From Acidobacteriota bacterium (lineage in GTDB: Bacteria; Acidobacteriota; Blastocatellia; RBC074): a DNA stretch of 64,000 nucleotides. Within the stretch, counting starts at the first letter, position 1. Each line of letters begins with the position of its first letter. The translations under genes were made by a program, and so were the position numbers. Shown here one piece after another: positions 18,820-27,500 of this stretch. Location: assembly GCA_018269055.1 (NCBI GenBank), contig JAFDVI010000028.1:124001-188000 (forward strand). The letters are read 5' to 3'. The notes beneath the pieces are model-generated. The model did not search any database. It saw nothing but the letters and a program-made list of their open reading frames with translations, and was not told where the DNA came from.

Positions 18820-20121
18820 TCACATTTCGTATCGCAAAGCTTCAATCGGAACCATTTCCGCCGCTCGACGAGCCGGGTAGGTTGCCGCAACAATTCCAAT
18901 CAACGCCAGAATGCCGATGGAAAACGCCGCCGTTTGCCAGGTGATGATCATTCCCGAAAATCTTGCGGGCAGTGGAAGCATATTGACCAGTTTGCAAAGT
19001 CCAATGCCGATGCCCAGACCGATGGTTCCGCTGAGCAGCGTCAGTAGCAACCCTTCGCTGAAAAACTGCCGCAGCACGTTATTGGAAGTTGCGCCTAAGG
19101 CTTTGCGAATGCCGATTTCCTTCGTTCGCTCTTTGACCGAAATCAGCATGATGTTCATTACGCCAATGCCGCCCAGCGCCAGCGTGATGATGCTGACGGC
19201 GATGAAAAATTCGCGCATGCTGGAAATCATCTTGTTGAAAAACACTGTTTCCAGCGCCGTGTTCCACATCGAAAGCGCTTCGCGGTCAGTGGGATCGAAG
19301 TTGTGACGCGGCGCAATAGTCGAAAGCACTTCCTGTTCAACCGGGCCGATCTTTTCAAAATTGATCTTGCCTTCGCGTTCGACGATGCGGTTCAGTTCGT
19401 TGGCGACTTCCTCATAAGGCGCAGCAATGATGGTTCCTACGGAATCCGCTGAATCATTTTCGCCAGGCATCGGAAAATCCTTTCGCATCGTCTCGTACGG
19501 CACAAATAATCGGTTGTTATCCGGGCCGGTGTAATTGGAATCCTGCTCTTTTTTCCGAACGCGGCCAATGATGGTGTAAGGCAATCCGTTCAGCGATACC
19601 TGTTGGCCGATGGGATCGCGGTCGGCAAACAACTGTTTGCACATTTCAAAGCCAATGACCGCGACGCGCCGAGCTTCGTCGTTGTCCTGCTGGCTCAGCA
19701 AACGCCCTTTATCCACTTCAATGGTGCGGATGAATTGGTAAATCGGCCAGACGCCGCTCATTTGCGTGGAACTGGCGTTGAAGGCGCTTTTGGCGCTGAC
19801 ACCGCCGCGCATCAACTCCGGCGTCACGTATTGCAGTAGCTTGGCTTTTTCCTTCAGTGCATACACGTCGCCAATATCCAACCGAACCAGTTTGCCCGCT
19901 CGTTCACCGCCCGCCTGCGTGCTGGTTCTGCCGTTACGAATGATGATGATGTTTTTGCCGAGTTCTTTCAGGACGTACAGGTTGCCTTGCTGAAATCCTT
20001 CGCTGACGGCGGACAACAGCACGATGGAAATGACTCCCCAGATGATGCCAAACATCGTCAGAAAGCTGCGCAGCTTGTGCGCCATCAGATTCGACCAGGT
20101 TTGTGACAACAGTTCCTTCAT
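18820..20121 (-). CDS. ABC transporter permease, MacB/FtsX family (first of a pair)
   Basis: 433 residues: an N-terminal anchor ([19 protein letters not shown]), a MacB core domain, and FtsX helices with [28 protein letters not shown] and the end [17 protein letters not shown]. It shares the [17 protein letters not shown] stretch with the following permease (there [16 protein letters not shown]), so the two are likely paralogues forming a heterodimer. Between it and the fusion-protein gene is a cluster of palindromic repeats. Confidence 0.92.
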   Translation of the reverse strand: MKELLSQTWSNLMAHKLRSFLTMFGIIWGVISIVLLSAVSEGFQQGNLYVLKELGKNIIIIRNGRTSTQAGGERAGKLVRLDIGDVYALKEKAKLLQYVTPELMRGGVSAKSAFNASSTQMSGVWPIYQFIRTIEVDKGRLLSQQDNDEARRVAVIGFEMCKQLFADRDPIGQQVSLNGLPYTIIGRVRKKEQDSNYTGPDNNRLFVPYETMRKDFPMPGENDSADSVGTIIAAPYEEVANELNRIVEREGKINFEKIGPVEQEVLSTIAPRHNFDPTDREALSMWNTALETVFFNKMISSMREFFIAVSIITLALGGIGVMNIMLISVKERTKEIGIRKALGATSNNVLRQFFSEGLLLTLLSGTIGLGIGIGLCKLVNMLPLPARFSGMIITWQTAAFSIGILALIGIVAATYPARRAAEMVPIEALRYEM

Positions 20122-20127
20122 CGCATT

Positions 20128-20277
20128 CAGAATGTTCAGAGTACCGCCTTCAGGCGGCTTCAGTCGGCACAGTGCGACTTCTAAACAGAATGTTCAGAGT
20201 ACCGCCTTCAGGCGGCTTCAGTCGGCACAGTGCGACTTCTAAACGAACCGTTGCCGCCTGAAGGCGGTACTCTGAAC
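20128..20277. repeat. two tandem 58-bp repeats plus an inverted partner
   Basis: Unit 1 (20128-20185) and unit 2 (20186-20243) are identical 58-base direct repeats. Each contains a 24-base element (20134-20157; 20192-20215) beginning GTTCAGAGTACC and ending in the palindrome CCGCCTTCAGGCGG. The exact reverse complement of that element follows at 20254-20277. Either direct copy can pair with the inverted one. The cluster sits inside an operon between the fusion-protein and permease genes. Confidence 0.93.
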
Positions 20278-20283
20278 TCCGTC

Positions 20284-21483
20284 TTATTGCAAAATGACTT
20301 TTTCGCCTTCTTTCAATCCATCCAGCAATTCTGTGCGAGTGCCGTTGCTGATGCCGACCTTGATCGGTTTTTTCTCTTTGCCTTTGGGTTGTGTTGGGGA
20401 AGGAAATTCGACAGAAGCGTTACGCTGTTGGTCGTAAATCACTGCGCTTTCCGGAACCAGCAACACGTCTTTGTGTTCTTCCAACACGATTTCGGCGTTG
20501 GCGGTCATGTTGGCGCGAAGTTCGCCGCCGGGGTTATTGATCGAAACTTTGACTTCAAAGGTGACGACGTTGTCTTTGTCCACGCCGAGCGGAGAAATCT
20601 GCGTGACTTTGCCCTCAAAGGTTTTATCTTTGAAAGTTTCGACTTTGATCTTGGAAGGCTGTCCGAGTTTGACGACGCCAATGTCGGCTTCGTCCACTTT
20701 GCCGCGTACATACACCTGACTGATGTCGCCCAGCATCATCACCAGCGTTGCCGCCGCGCCCATATTCAAAATCGAGGACACAGGCGATCCGATTTCGATA
20801 TCGCGTGAAAGCACTACGCCGCGAATCGGCGAACGCACTGTGGCGTAGCTCAATTCTTCCACCGAACGATCCACTGCGGCTTGGGCCTGTGCGACTTCGG
20901 CTTTAGCCTGACCGACTTTTGCGTCGCTGACGGTGAGTTGTGCGCGTGCGACGTTTTGGCGGTTGACGGCCAACTCGTATGCGCTGCGGCTATCTTCAAA
21001 CGATTGCTGCGGCAGAACCCCATCTTTCAACAATTTTTCCGCGCGTTCGAAATTGCGTTTGGCGAAAGGGACATCCGGTCCTTCGGCTTCGATCTTGTTT
21101 TTTTCAAGCTGCGCCTGCGCGGCTTTCAGGTTGGATTCCGCGCCGATGAAGGCGGCTTTGGCTTCGCGAACACGCGCTTCCAGGTTTTCCTTGTCGAGTT
21201 CGGCCAGCACCTGTCCCGGTTGGACGAAATCGCCGATTTCAACTTTCAGTTCTTTGATAATGCCGTTGGCTTTGGATTTGATTTCGACTTTGGCGATGGG
21301 TTCGACTTTGCCCGTAGCGACGACGGAGCGCGTGATGTTGCCGCGTTCGACGGCTCCCAATCGAGACGCATCAATTTCATTTTTGGGGCGCGACATGACG
21401 ACAAAGCCAGTCACTCCCAGCCCCATCAACACAAACAACGCTCCACCAATCAACCACATCTTGCGTGATCGCTTCTTGACCAT
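20284..21483 (-). CDS. HlyD/MacA-type periplasmic membrane fusion protein
   Basis: 399 residues with one N-terminal helix, a lipoyl-like half (GKVEPIAKVEIKSKANGIIK), a long coiled-coil hairpin rich in Ala, Glu and Lys (residues about 90-190), a second lipoyl half (SYATVRSPIRGVVLSRD) and a beta-barrel domain. A GGAGAG ribosome site precedes the ATG. It heads a leftward operon with two MacB-like permeases. Expected to bridge the inner-membrane permeases to an outer-membrane channel; substrate unknown. Confidence 0.93.
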   Translation of the reverse strand: MVKKRSRKMWLIGGALFVLMGLGVTGFVVMSRPKNEIDASRLGAVERGNITRSVVATGKVEPIAKVEIKSKANGIIKELKVEIGDFVQPGQVLAELDKENLEARVREAKAAFIGAESNLKAAQAQLEKNKIEAEGPDVPFAKRNFERAEKLLKDGVLPQQSFEDSRSAYELAVNRQNVARAQLTVSDAKVGQAKAEVAQAQAAVDRSVEELSYATVRSPIRGVVLSRDIEIGSPVSSILNMGAAATLVMMLGDISQVYVRGKVDEADIGVVKLGQPSKIKVETFKDKTFEGKVTQISPLGVDKDNVVTFEVKVSINNPGGELRANMTANAEIVLEEHKDVLLVPESAVIYDQQRNASVEFPSPTQPKGKEKKPIKVGISNGTRTELLDGLKEGEKVILQ

Positions 21484-21724
21484 TGATCTCTCCTTCTATG
21501 CTTGAATCCCGATTCAACGATGTTTTATTTCGGCTCTTCATACGGCGGTTTGAAAAAGGCAGTTCCGAAAAAGATTGTTTGGAGTCATTACCTTGTCGGT
21601 AAAGCACACCAATTCATAGCAACCCTAGATTTCAGATAGAGCTATCGCAGTTGTGGTTGATTACGTTTTGTGAGTGCTGGCGGGGTGCAGAAGGTTTCAG
21701 AAAAGTTTATCGGCTGGCGCGTCA

Positions 21725-22771
21725 TCAACCGTTGACCAGATGTTTGTCCATCCAGTCGAGCACCAACCGGCGCATCTCCGGCAATTCCTCGTGCGCGCAA
21801 TCAAACAGATCAATTCGGCAGTCTTCGGCTTTACCGAATTTTTGATACAGCGGCATCAGATGATCGCGGATGCGCTCAACGCCAGTAGGTGGCGTCAGCA
21901 AATCTTTGCGCCCGTTCAGGCTGAGGTGTGGGCGCGGAACGATCAGTTCATTGATTTGCGCCGTCGAAAAATGCTTGAGCAGGCTCGGCACGTAGTAATA
22001 AATGCCGTGGCCTTTCAGATTGTTGATCTTTTCCAGCTCTTCAAAGTCGGTCATGCAGCACAAATCCATGCAGACTTTGACGCGCGGATCGAGCGCCGCC
22101 AACCACCAAGCCTTCGTCGCGCCCATTGAAATACCGAACGCGCCGATGCGCTTTGGGTCAACTTCAGGGCGACTGACCAGGTAATCCACGGCGCGGTGTT
22201 CATCAAACATCATCATTCCGTACAGCACCTGCCCGCGCCAGAGGAAGTGCTTAAACGCATCCTCTTCGCCGGTTCTGCCCGTAGGATTGTGCTGCCGCTC
22301 GCCAAAACACCAGCTATCAATCGCCAGCGTAACGATACCCTTTTCGGCTACAACCGGCGCATACGCGGGCAGCACTTTCTGCCCCGTCAGCAATTCTTCT
22401 TTGCCAACCGGATACGTCCCGCCGTGCCAGTGAATGTAAAGCAATCCAGGTGCAGGTTTTTTCAGCTTGTCAGGAATCAGCAGCAGCGCAGGCACAAGCT
22501 CAATGCCGTTCAAATCCAGTTCGAGTCGTTCAAGGGTGTAACCGTCATGCTTTTCCGTTTTGATCAGTTTCGGCGGTTTGGGGCGATGATTGACAGGCAA
22601 ATCGCCCAGCAAACTCCACAGCAGCTTGCGGCGCTTTTGTTGGAAGGAAGCAAGCTCTTTTGCGGTTTTGAACGACTGTGTCGCCATCACAGAAGGCAAG
22701 GCGGAATTTAGAGTGACGGCGGCAGCGGTTTGTGTAAGGAAATCGCGACGAGGTAAGGTTGGTTTAGGCAT
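21725..22771 (-). CDS. alpha/beta hydrolase, acetyl-xylan-esterase/dienelactone-hydrolase-like, Tat-exported
   Basis: 348 residues with a Tat-like leader (LPRRDFLTQTAAAV). The nucleophile elbow is GISMG, the acid is probably in GRKDLLTPP and the base His in FDCAHEELPE. A HWHGG segment forms the oxyanion region. Family members hydrolyse esters of plant polysaccharides or other small esters. It is the last gene of a five-gene leftward run headed by the NRPS-like gene; only 12 bases separate it from the gene before. Confidence 0.85.
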   Translation of the reverse strand: MPKPTLPRRDFLTQTAAAVTLNSALPSVMATQSFKTAKELASFQQKRRKLLWSLLGDLPVNHRPKPPKLIKTEKHDGYTLERLELDLNGIELVPALLLIPDKLKKPAPGLLYIHWHGGTYPVGKEELLTGQKVLPAYAPVVAEKGIVTLAIDSWCFGERQHNPTGRTGEEDAFKHFLWRGQVLYGMMMFDEHRAVDYLVSRPEVDPKRIGAFGISMGATKAWWLAALDPRVKVCMDLCCMTDFEELEKINNLKGHGIYYYVPSLLKHFSTAQINELIVPRPHLSLNGRKDLLTPPTGVERIRDHLMPLYQKFGKAEDCRIDLFDCAHEELPEMRRLVLDWMDKHLVNG

Positions 22772-22783
22772 AGTCGGATGAGC

Positions 22784-23131
22784 TTACAAGTTGATCTGCA
22801 GGTTGGGCGTAACGGGCAGACAGCTCAGCACGTGCAGTTTGGCGATTCCTGTGCGCGATTCATCCGTGTGCCAGATTCTGACCCAGAAATCGCGGGTTTC
22901 GCCCTGGATCACGAAGATGGAATCGCTATCCACCATCGGAGCCGGATCAGCCCAGCAGCCTTCGCGCAGTTCGTAGAAAAGCTGCGGCAGGTGCTGGCGA
23001 AACTCTTCGCGTTCGATGGTGGCGTTTTGTTCTTCGAATTCGGCGGGCGGAAGTTCCACAGGCTCGCCGGATTCCAGCAGCACGCGGGCCACGGAGCGCC
23101 CTGATTCTTCGCGTCGTTTGTGTAAAGCCAT
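22784..23131 (-). CDS. hypothetical protein (115 aa)
   Basis: Small soluble protein with no signal peptide or membrane segment. The N-terminal half is charged (EFEEQNATIEREEF); the C-terminal half is more beta-like (SIFVIQGETRDFWVRIWH). I do not recognise a family. It begins 3 bases after the beta-lactamase-like gene stops and is followed 12 bases later by the alpha/beta hydrolase, so it is a true operon member. Confidence 0.65.
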   Translation of the reverse strand: MALHKRREESGRSVARVLLESGEPVELPPAEFEEQNATIEREEFRQHLPQLFYELREGCWADPAPMVDSDSIFVIQGETRDFWVRIWHTDESRTGIAKLHVLSCLPVTPNLQINL

Positions 23132-23134
23132 AAT

Positions 23135-24064
23135 TCAGTTTTTCTTCTTCAACAACTCCAGCGGGACTCGCGCACCGTAATCGGTTGAACGCGCCAGCCG
23201 CGCAAAGTAATCGTAGGCCAGTTTGGCGATTTGTGAAATGGCTTCGTCGGCGTTGGTGGCTTCGCCGTTGTAATTGGTCATCACCGAAATGGCGAACGGA
23301 CGACCCGGAACGTACACAATGGCCCAATCGCAGGCGACACCTTCGATGCCGCCGGGTTTGTTGGCGATAACGATGTTTGACGGAATCAGTTTGGGAATGG
23401 GCGAGCCTTTGCGCAGCTTTAAAAATCGCAGCACGTCTTCGCTCAAGCCGCGGCTGACGACTTCGTCGCGATAAAGCTTGCTCATCAATTCCATTGCTGC
23501 AAACGGCGTAGCGATGTTTTCGTCTCCACGCGCCGAAGCTGCCGTATCAATCATCTTTCGTCGCAATCGAATCGCCTTCAGTTCCAACTGGTCGAGCGTC
23601 GCGTTGACGTTGGCCATCCCCGTCTGGTCAATCAGCATATTCGTCGCCGTGTTGTCGCTCAGCACAATCATCAACACAGCCAGATCGTTCAAACTCAACA
23701 GCGAAGTGTGGTCGCCGAAGTTGTTGATGACGCCGCTGCCGCCGACCTTGTCCGCGCGTTCCAACCAGCGCTGATCCGTCAGCTTGTATTTTCCCATCGA
23801 AGCTTGTTTGTAGAGTTCGATCAGGATCGGAATTTTGATCGAACTGCCTGTGGGAAAGGTCAGGTTTGCATTGAGCAGAATTTCTTCGCCAGCGCTCAGA
23901 TCGCGGATGGCGACCCCCATCACGCCGTCAAAACCAGTGGCGATCTGTTCAATTTCAGCGGAGAGCTTGCGGCGCAAAATCGCGCGGTTGTCATCTTGCG
24001 CAGCGATTGTCTGGAAGGCGAGTAGGGAAATGGCAGTGGTGAAAAGCAGGCGGCGAAGTTTCAT
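23135..24064 (-). CDS. class A beta-lactamase-fold serine hydrolase, secreted
   Basis: 309 residues with a signal peptide ending near IAAQ. The SxxK motif is Ser74-Ser-Ile-Lys77 in PTGSSIKIP; the SDN loop is Ser136-Asp-Asn; the third motif reads KPGG rather than KTG. ATG 24064 has TAGGA 5 bases upstream; ATG at 24070 is possible. Family members include true beta-lactamases, but in this context it may be a peptidase or amidase acting on the product of the neighbouring NRPS-like protein. It lies in the same five-gene run. Confidence 0.88.
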   Translation of the reverse strand: MKLRRLLFTTAISLLAFQTIAAQDDNRAILRRKLSAEIEQIATGFDGVMGVAIRDLSAGEEILLNANLTFPTGSSIKIPILIELYKQASMGKYKLTDQRWLERADKVGGSGVINNFGDHTSLLSLNDLAVLMIVLSDNTATNMLIDQTGMANVNATLDQLELKAIRLRRKMIDTAASARGDENIATPFAAMELMSKLYRDEVVSRGLSEDVLRFLKLRKGSPIPKLIPSNIVIANKPGGIEGVACDWAIVYVPGRPFAISVMTNYNGEATNADEAISQIAKLAYDYFARLARSTDYGARVPLELLKKKN

Positions 24065-24071
24065 ACACATC

Positions 24072-24455
24072 CTATGGTTTTCCATTGCTGTGAGGATTCA
24101 CTAGATTGTTGACCGTTTGGGTCAATTGATTGACGTTGTCAGTCAATGTATCTACTTTGACTGTGAGTTGCATCATTTGATTGGTCAACAGGTTCATATA
24201 GTCGTTGGTTTCATGCTGCCTGTCCTTAAGCTTGTCTACTTCGGCAGTGAGCGTCACCACGTCCGCGGTCAGAACTGCAAGATGATCGTCCGTCTTTATT
24301 TGTCGCTCAGCAAGTTGATTCAACCGCTTACCAGTCTGATCAAGCACTTCTCCAGTCTGATCTAACCGCACCCCGACTTTTCCCAGAATCACTTCAGTGC
24401 GTGCTTGCTGGTCAAGGATAAGTTCAAATGCTCGTTCCATTTGCTCAGGTGTCAT
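24072..24455 (-). CDS. coiled-coil hypothetical protein (127 aa)
   Basis: Almost entirely heptad-like: repeated LDQTG, NQLAER, LTADVVTL, LTNQMMQLT, VDTLTDNVNQLTQTVNNL. It probably forms a long parallel coiled coil in the cytoplasm; no signal peptide. A strong AAGGAG site precedes the ATG. Similar short coiled-coil proteins are common and have no assigned role. It sits directly after the NRPS-like gene (58-base gap) and 7 bases before the beta-lactamase-like gene. Confidence 0.75.
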   Translation of the reverse strand: MTPEQMERAFELILDQQARTEVILGKVGVRLDQTGEVLDQTGKRLNQLAERQIKTDDHLAVLTADVVTLTAEVDKLKDRQHETNDYMNLLTNQMMQLTVKVDTLTDNVNQLTQTVNNLVNPHSNGKP

Positions 24456-24513
24456 GTTTTCTCCTTCGGGGTGACTGCAGGCGCATTGTGCCTTTGCTCA
24501 AAAAGCGGCGCAA

Positions 24514-27500
24514 CTATTCCGACTTGGTCGGACAACCGGAGTATGAACGTCCGGGCAGCAGGCTTTCGCGCTTCATTACCACACTATGCGGAGCCACATA
24601 CGTGTATTCGCCAATATCTGCGCCATACAGCAAAACGGAATTGCTTTCGACGGTCGCCTTGTGACGAATCCAGACGTGGTCAATTTTCAGTACGCGGTCT
24701 TCAAAGGTATGTGCCTGGAACTGACAACACACAGTTGCGCCGTCTTCAAAATGCAGCATGTCCGGATCAACGACGTGGGAAAATCCACTGCCCAATACTA
24801 CGTGTTTGCCGATTTGCGATCCCATCGCGCGTAAATACCAGCCGAGTAACAACGTTCCTTCCAGCGTAGACAGCGCCGCGCGCGCATACACTGCCCAGGC
24901 GACGTACAGAAAATCCCAGCGGCTGCACCAACAAGACCACAGCGGATGGATGCCCGGTTTCACCTTGCCCAGCAAAAGCCATTTCATCGCCAGAATCAGC
25001 AAACAAAATCCAGCCGCAGTCGCAAACGTCAATCCCGGCACGATGACCAACAGGAATGTCGGTCGTGAATACGCCGTTTCCGCAGCAGCCAACACTTCCA
25101 GCAAGATCGGAATGCTCAGCAGCGGCGTTACTGGCAATGTGAAGCGCAGCAGTTCCCAGAACAATCGCGTGCAGTACCGAATTGCTGACGGTTCGTGCGT
25201 CAGGCTGCGATCACATTCGACGATTTCGCGACGCGGCAATTCAAACGGCGGATGCCCAAACCATGAACTGCCGGGACGAATGATTCGATCGTCGGCGACC
25301 GTGCATACGCCGAGCAAAATGTCATCGGGCAGCAACTGCCCAATGGGAATAATCGCGTGGTTGCCTAAGAAAGTATTTGCTCCAAGCCGCGTCATCGCCA
25401 GCGTCACCGTGCCGCGATGAACGCGCGGGCCACCCAAATAGATCCCATCGGCGAAAAAGGTTTCGTCGCCGATTTCGATCAATTCCGGAACGACATCAAT
25501 GATGGTGCTGATTTCGCATCCACGACCGATTTTCATTCCTGCCATCCGCAACCATACAGGCCAAAACAACGTGCCGCTGAGCCAGTCGCTCGCCGAACGC
25601 AACAGGTCAGTTTTCAGCCAAATTCGGATGTAGCCGAAGCCCCATCGGCTGATAATTCCCGACCGAATTTTGCCCAGGGCACGCATCGCCAGGGCTTCCA
25701 GCAACAACACAATCGGAGCCGAAAGCATAATTACCAGCGACGCGATCAGAATCGAAGTATGATCCAGCGAAGGATTGTAGAGCCAATTCAACACGCGTTG
25801 GTCGTCCCATCCATTGAATCGGGCAAAGGCAATCGCAGGCAGTTCGAGCGGCAAGGCAAAAATTGTCGCCAAGCCGAATTGTGCCACTAACATCAGGCAA
25901 CTTTGCAGAAATGGCGAAAGTTGCCGGGCAGCATTCAGCCTGGGCAGCTTGGGACATTGAGGCGCGACGCCCGCTGGTCGGGCCGGAATTCCGTCCCAGA
26001 ATTCGCCGCTGGGAATTCGCTCACCATTCGAAAGTGATGCTGAAGCGGCGAGGCAGGCTCCGGGTTCCAGCACAGTGTCGCCGCCGACTCCGGCGCGAAC
26101 TTCGAGCGTGCTGTTTTCGCCGAGCGTCACAGGAGCAATGACAATTTGTCCTTCGCGCAATTCCACCAGTCGCAACGACGCATCCTGGCTGATAGTTGCG
26201 TTGTCACCGATGTCCAGCAAATCCCATCCGCCTTGCCGCAAATTGACTCCGCGATGAATGTGAACACGTTGGCCGATGCGCGCTCCCAGAACGCGCAACG
26301 TCATGTTTTGAAACTCCGTGCCTTCGATCACCTGCCAGGGAATGACTCGCGCCAGGGTTTGCACCATCCAATTTCGCGCATAGAAGTTTCCCCAAACAGG
26401 CGCTCGCAATGGCCGATAACGCCCAATCAGAAGCTTTTTGAGCAATGCCGTCAGCAAAACGCTGAATGGTGTGTAAATCGCCAGCCCCAGCAGAAGCAGC
26501 ATCGGACTGAACACGACGAAGGGAACCAGCCCAAGTTGATGAACCACCCAAGGCAGCAAGTCGAACGCGGCCAAATAGGATGCGGCTGCTCCCACAACCA
26601 GCCCCAGTGCCAGCCACAAACTTTGCATCACCGTCACCAGAATCGGAAAACTTCGGGACGAATCAAGCTCTTGATCAGATGTTTTCCGCGAGATTACAGG
26701 CGTGGCCGCTTTTATACCTAAGCGTTCGGCCAACGCGGCAATGGTCGGGGCTTCGTAAACATCGCGCACGGTGATTTCCGCGGTTGCCGAATCATCGCGC
26801 AACAGGGAAACCAACACCGCCGCATTCAGCGAATCGCCTCCTAAATCATTGAAAAAATGGCTGTGAATAGAAACCTGATTTGTCAATCGAAGCACGCGCG
26901 TGAACGCCGTTGCCAGCTTTTCTTCCATCGTATTACGCGGCGCAACAACGTCTTCGGCTTTGTCCTTTGCTTGATCTTCGATGATGGGCAGCGCCGCTCG
27001 ATTCATTTTGCCGCTTACCGTTGTTGGCAATGTTTTGAGCAGGGCAAAGCGACTGGGAATCATGTACTTCGGCAAAGTCGTACGCACCCAATCTTTCAAC
27101 TCATCGAAATCCGGTGGATGATCATGGTCTTCCGGAACGATGAATGCCGCCAACAATGCTTGCCCGGCTTCTCCCTGGACTCGACAACCGGCTTGGCGGA
27201 CTCCTGGGAATTCGTCTAAACGGGTTTCAATGGCTTCCAATTCGATGCGATAGCCGCGCAGTTTGACCTGAGAATCAATGCGGCCGTGATAATGAAAATT
27301 GCCGTTTTGATCGCAGTGAACCAGATCGCCAGTGCGGTAAATCCTTCCCAAGCGCGGATGCGCGGGGAATTTTTGTTCTGTGAGTTCAGGGCGATTGTGA
27401 TAGCCGCGCGCCAATCCAATGCCGCCCAAACAAAGTTCCCCCTGCTCTCCGTCCGGGACTTTTTCCAGCGTTTCATCCAGCACCCAAGCGTTCAAACCGG

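Noticed and set aside
20128-20243. Two direct repeats that could suggest a small CRISPR array
   Set aside because: The 58-base units are contiguous with no spacer and contain an internal palindrome; no cas genes are near.
23135-24064. Antibiotic resistance beta-lactamase
   Set aside because: The fold and SxxK and SDN motifs are right, but the third motif is KPG and the context is biosynthetic, so resistance is not supported.
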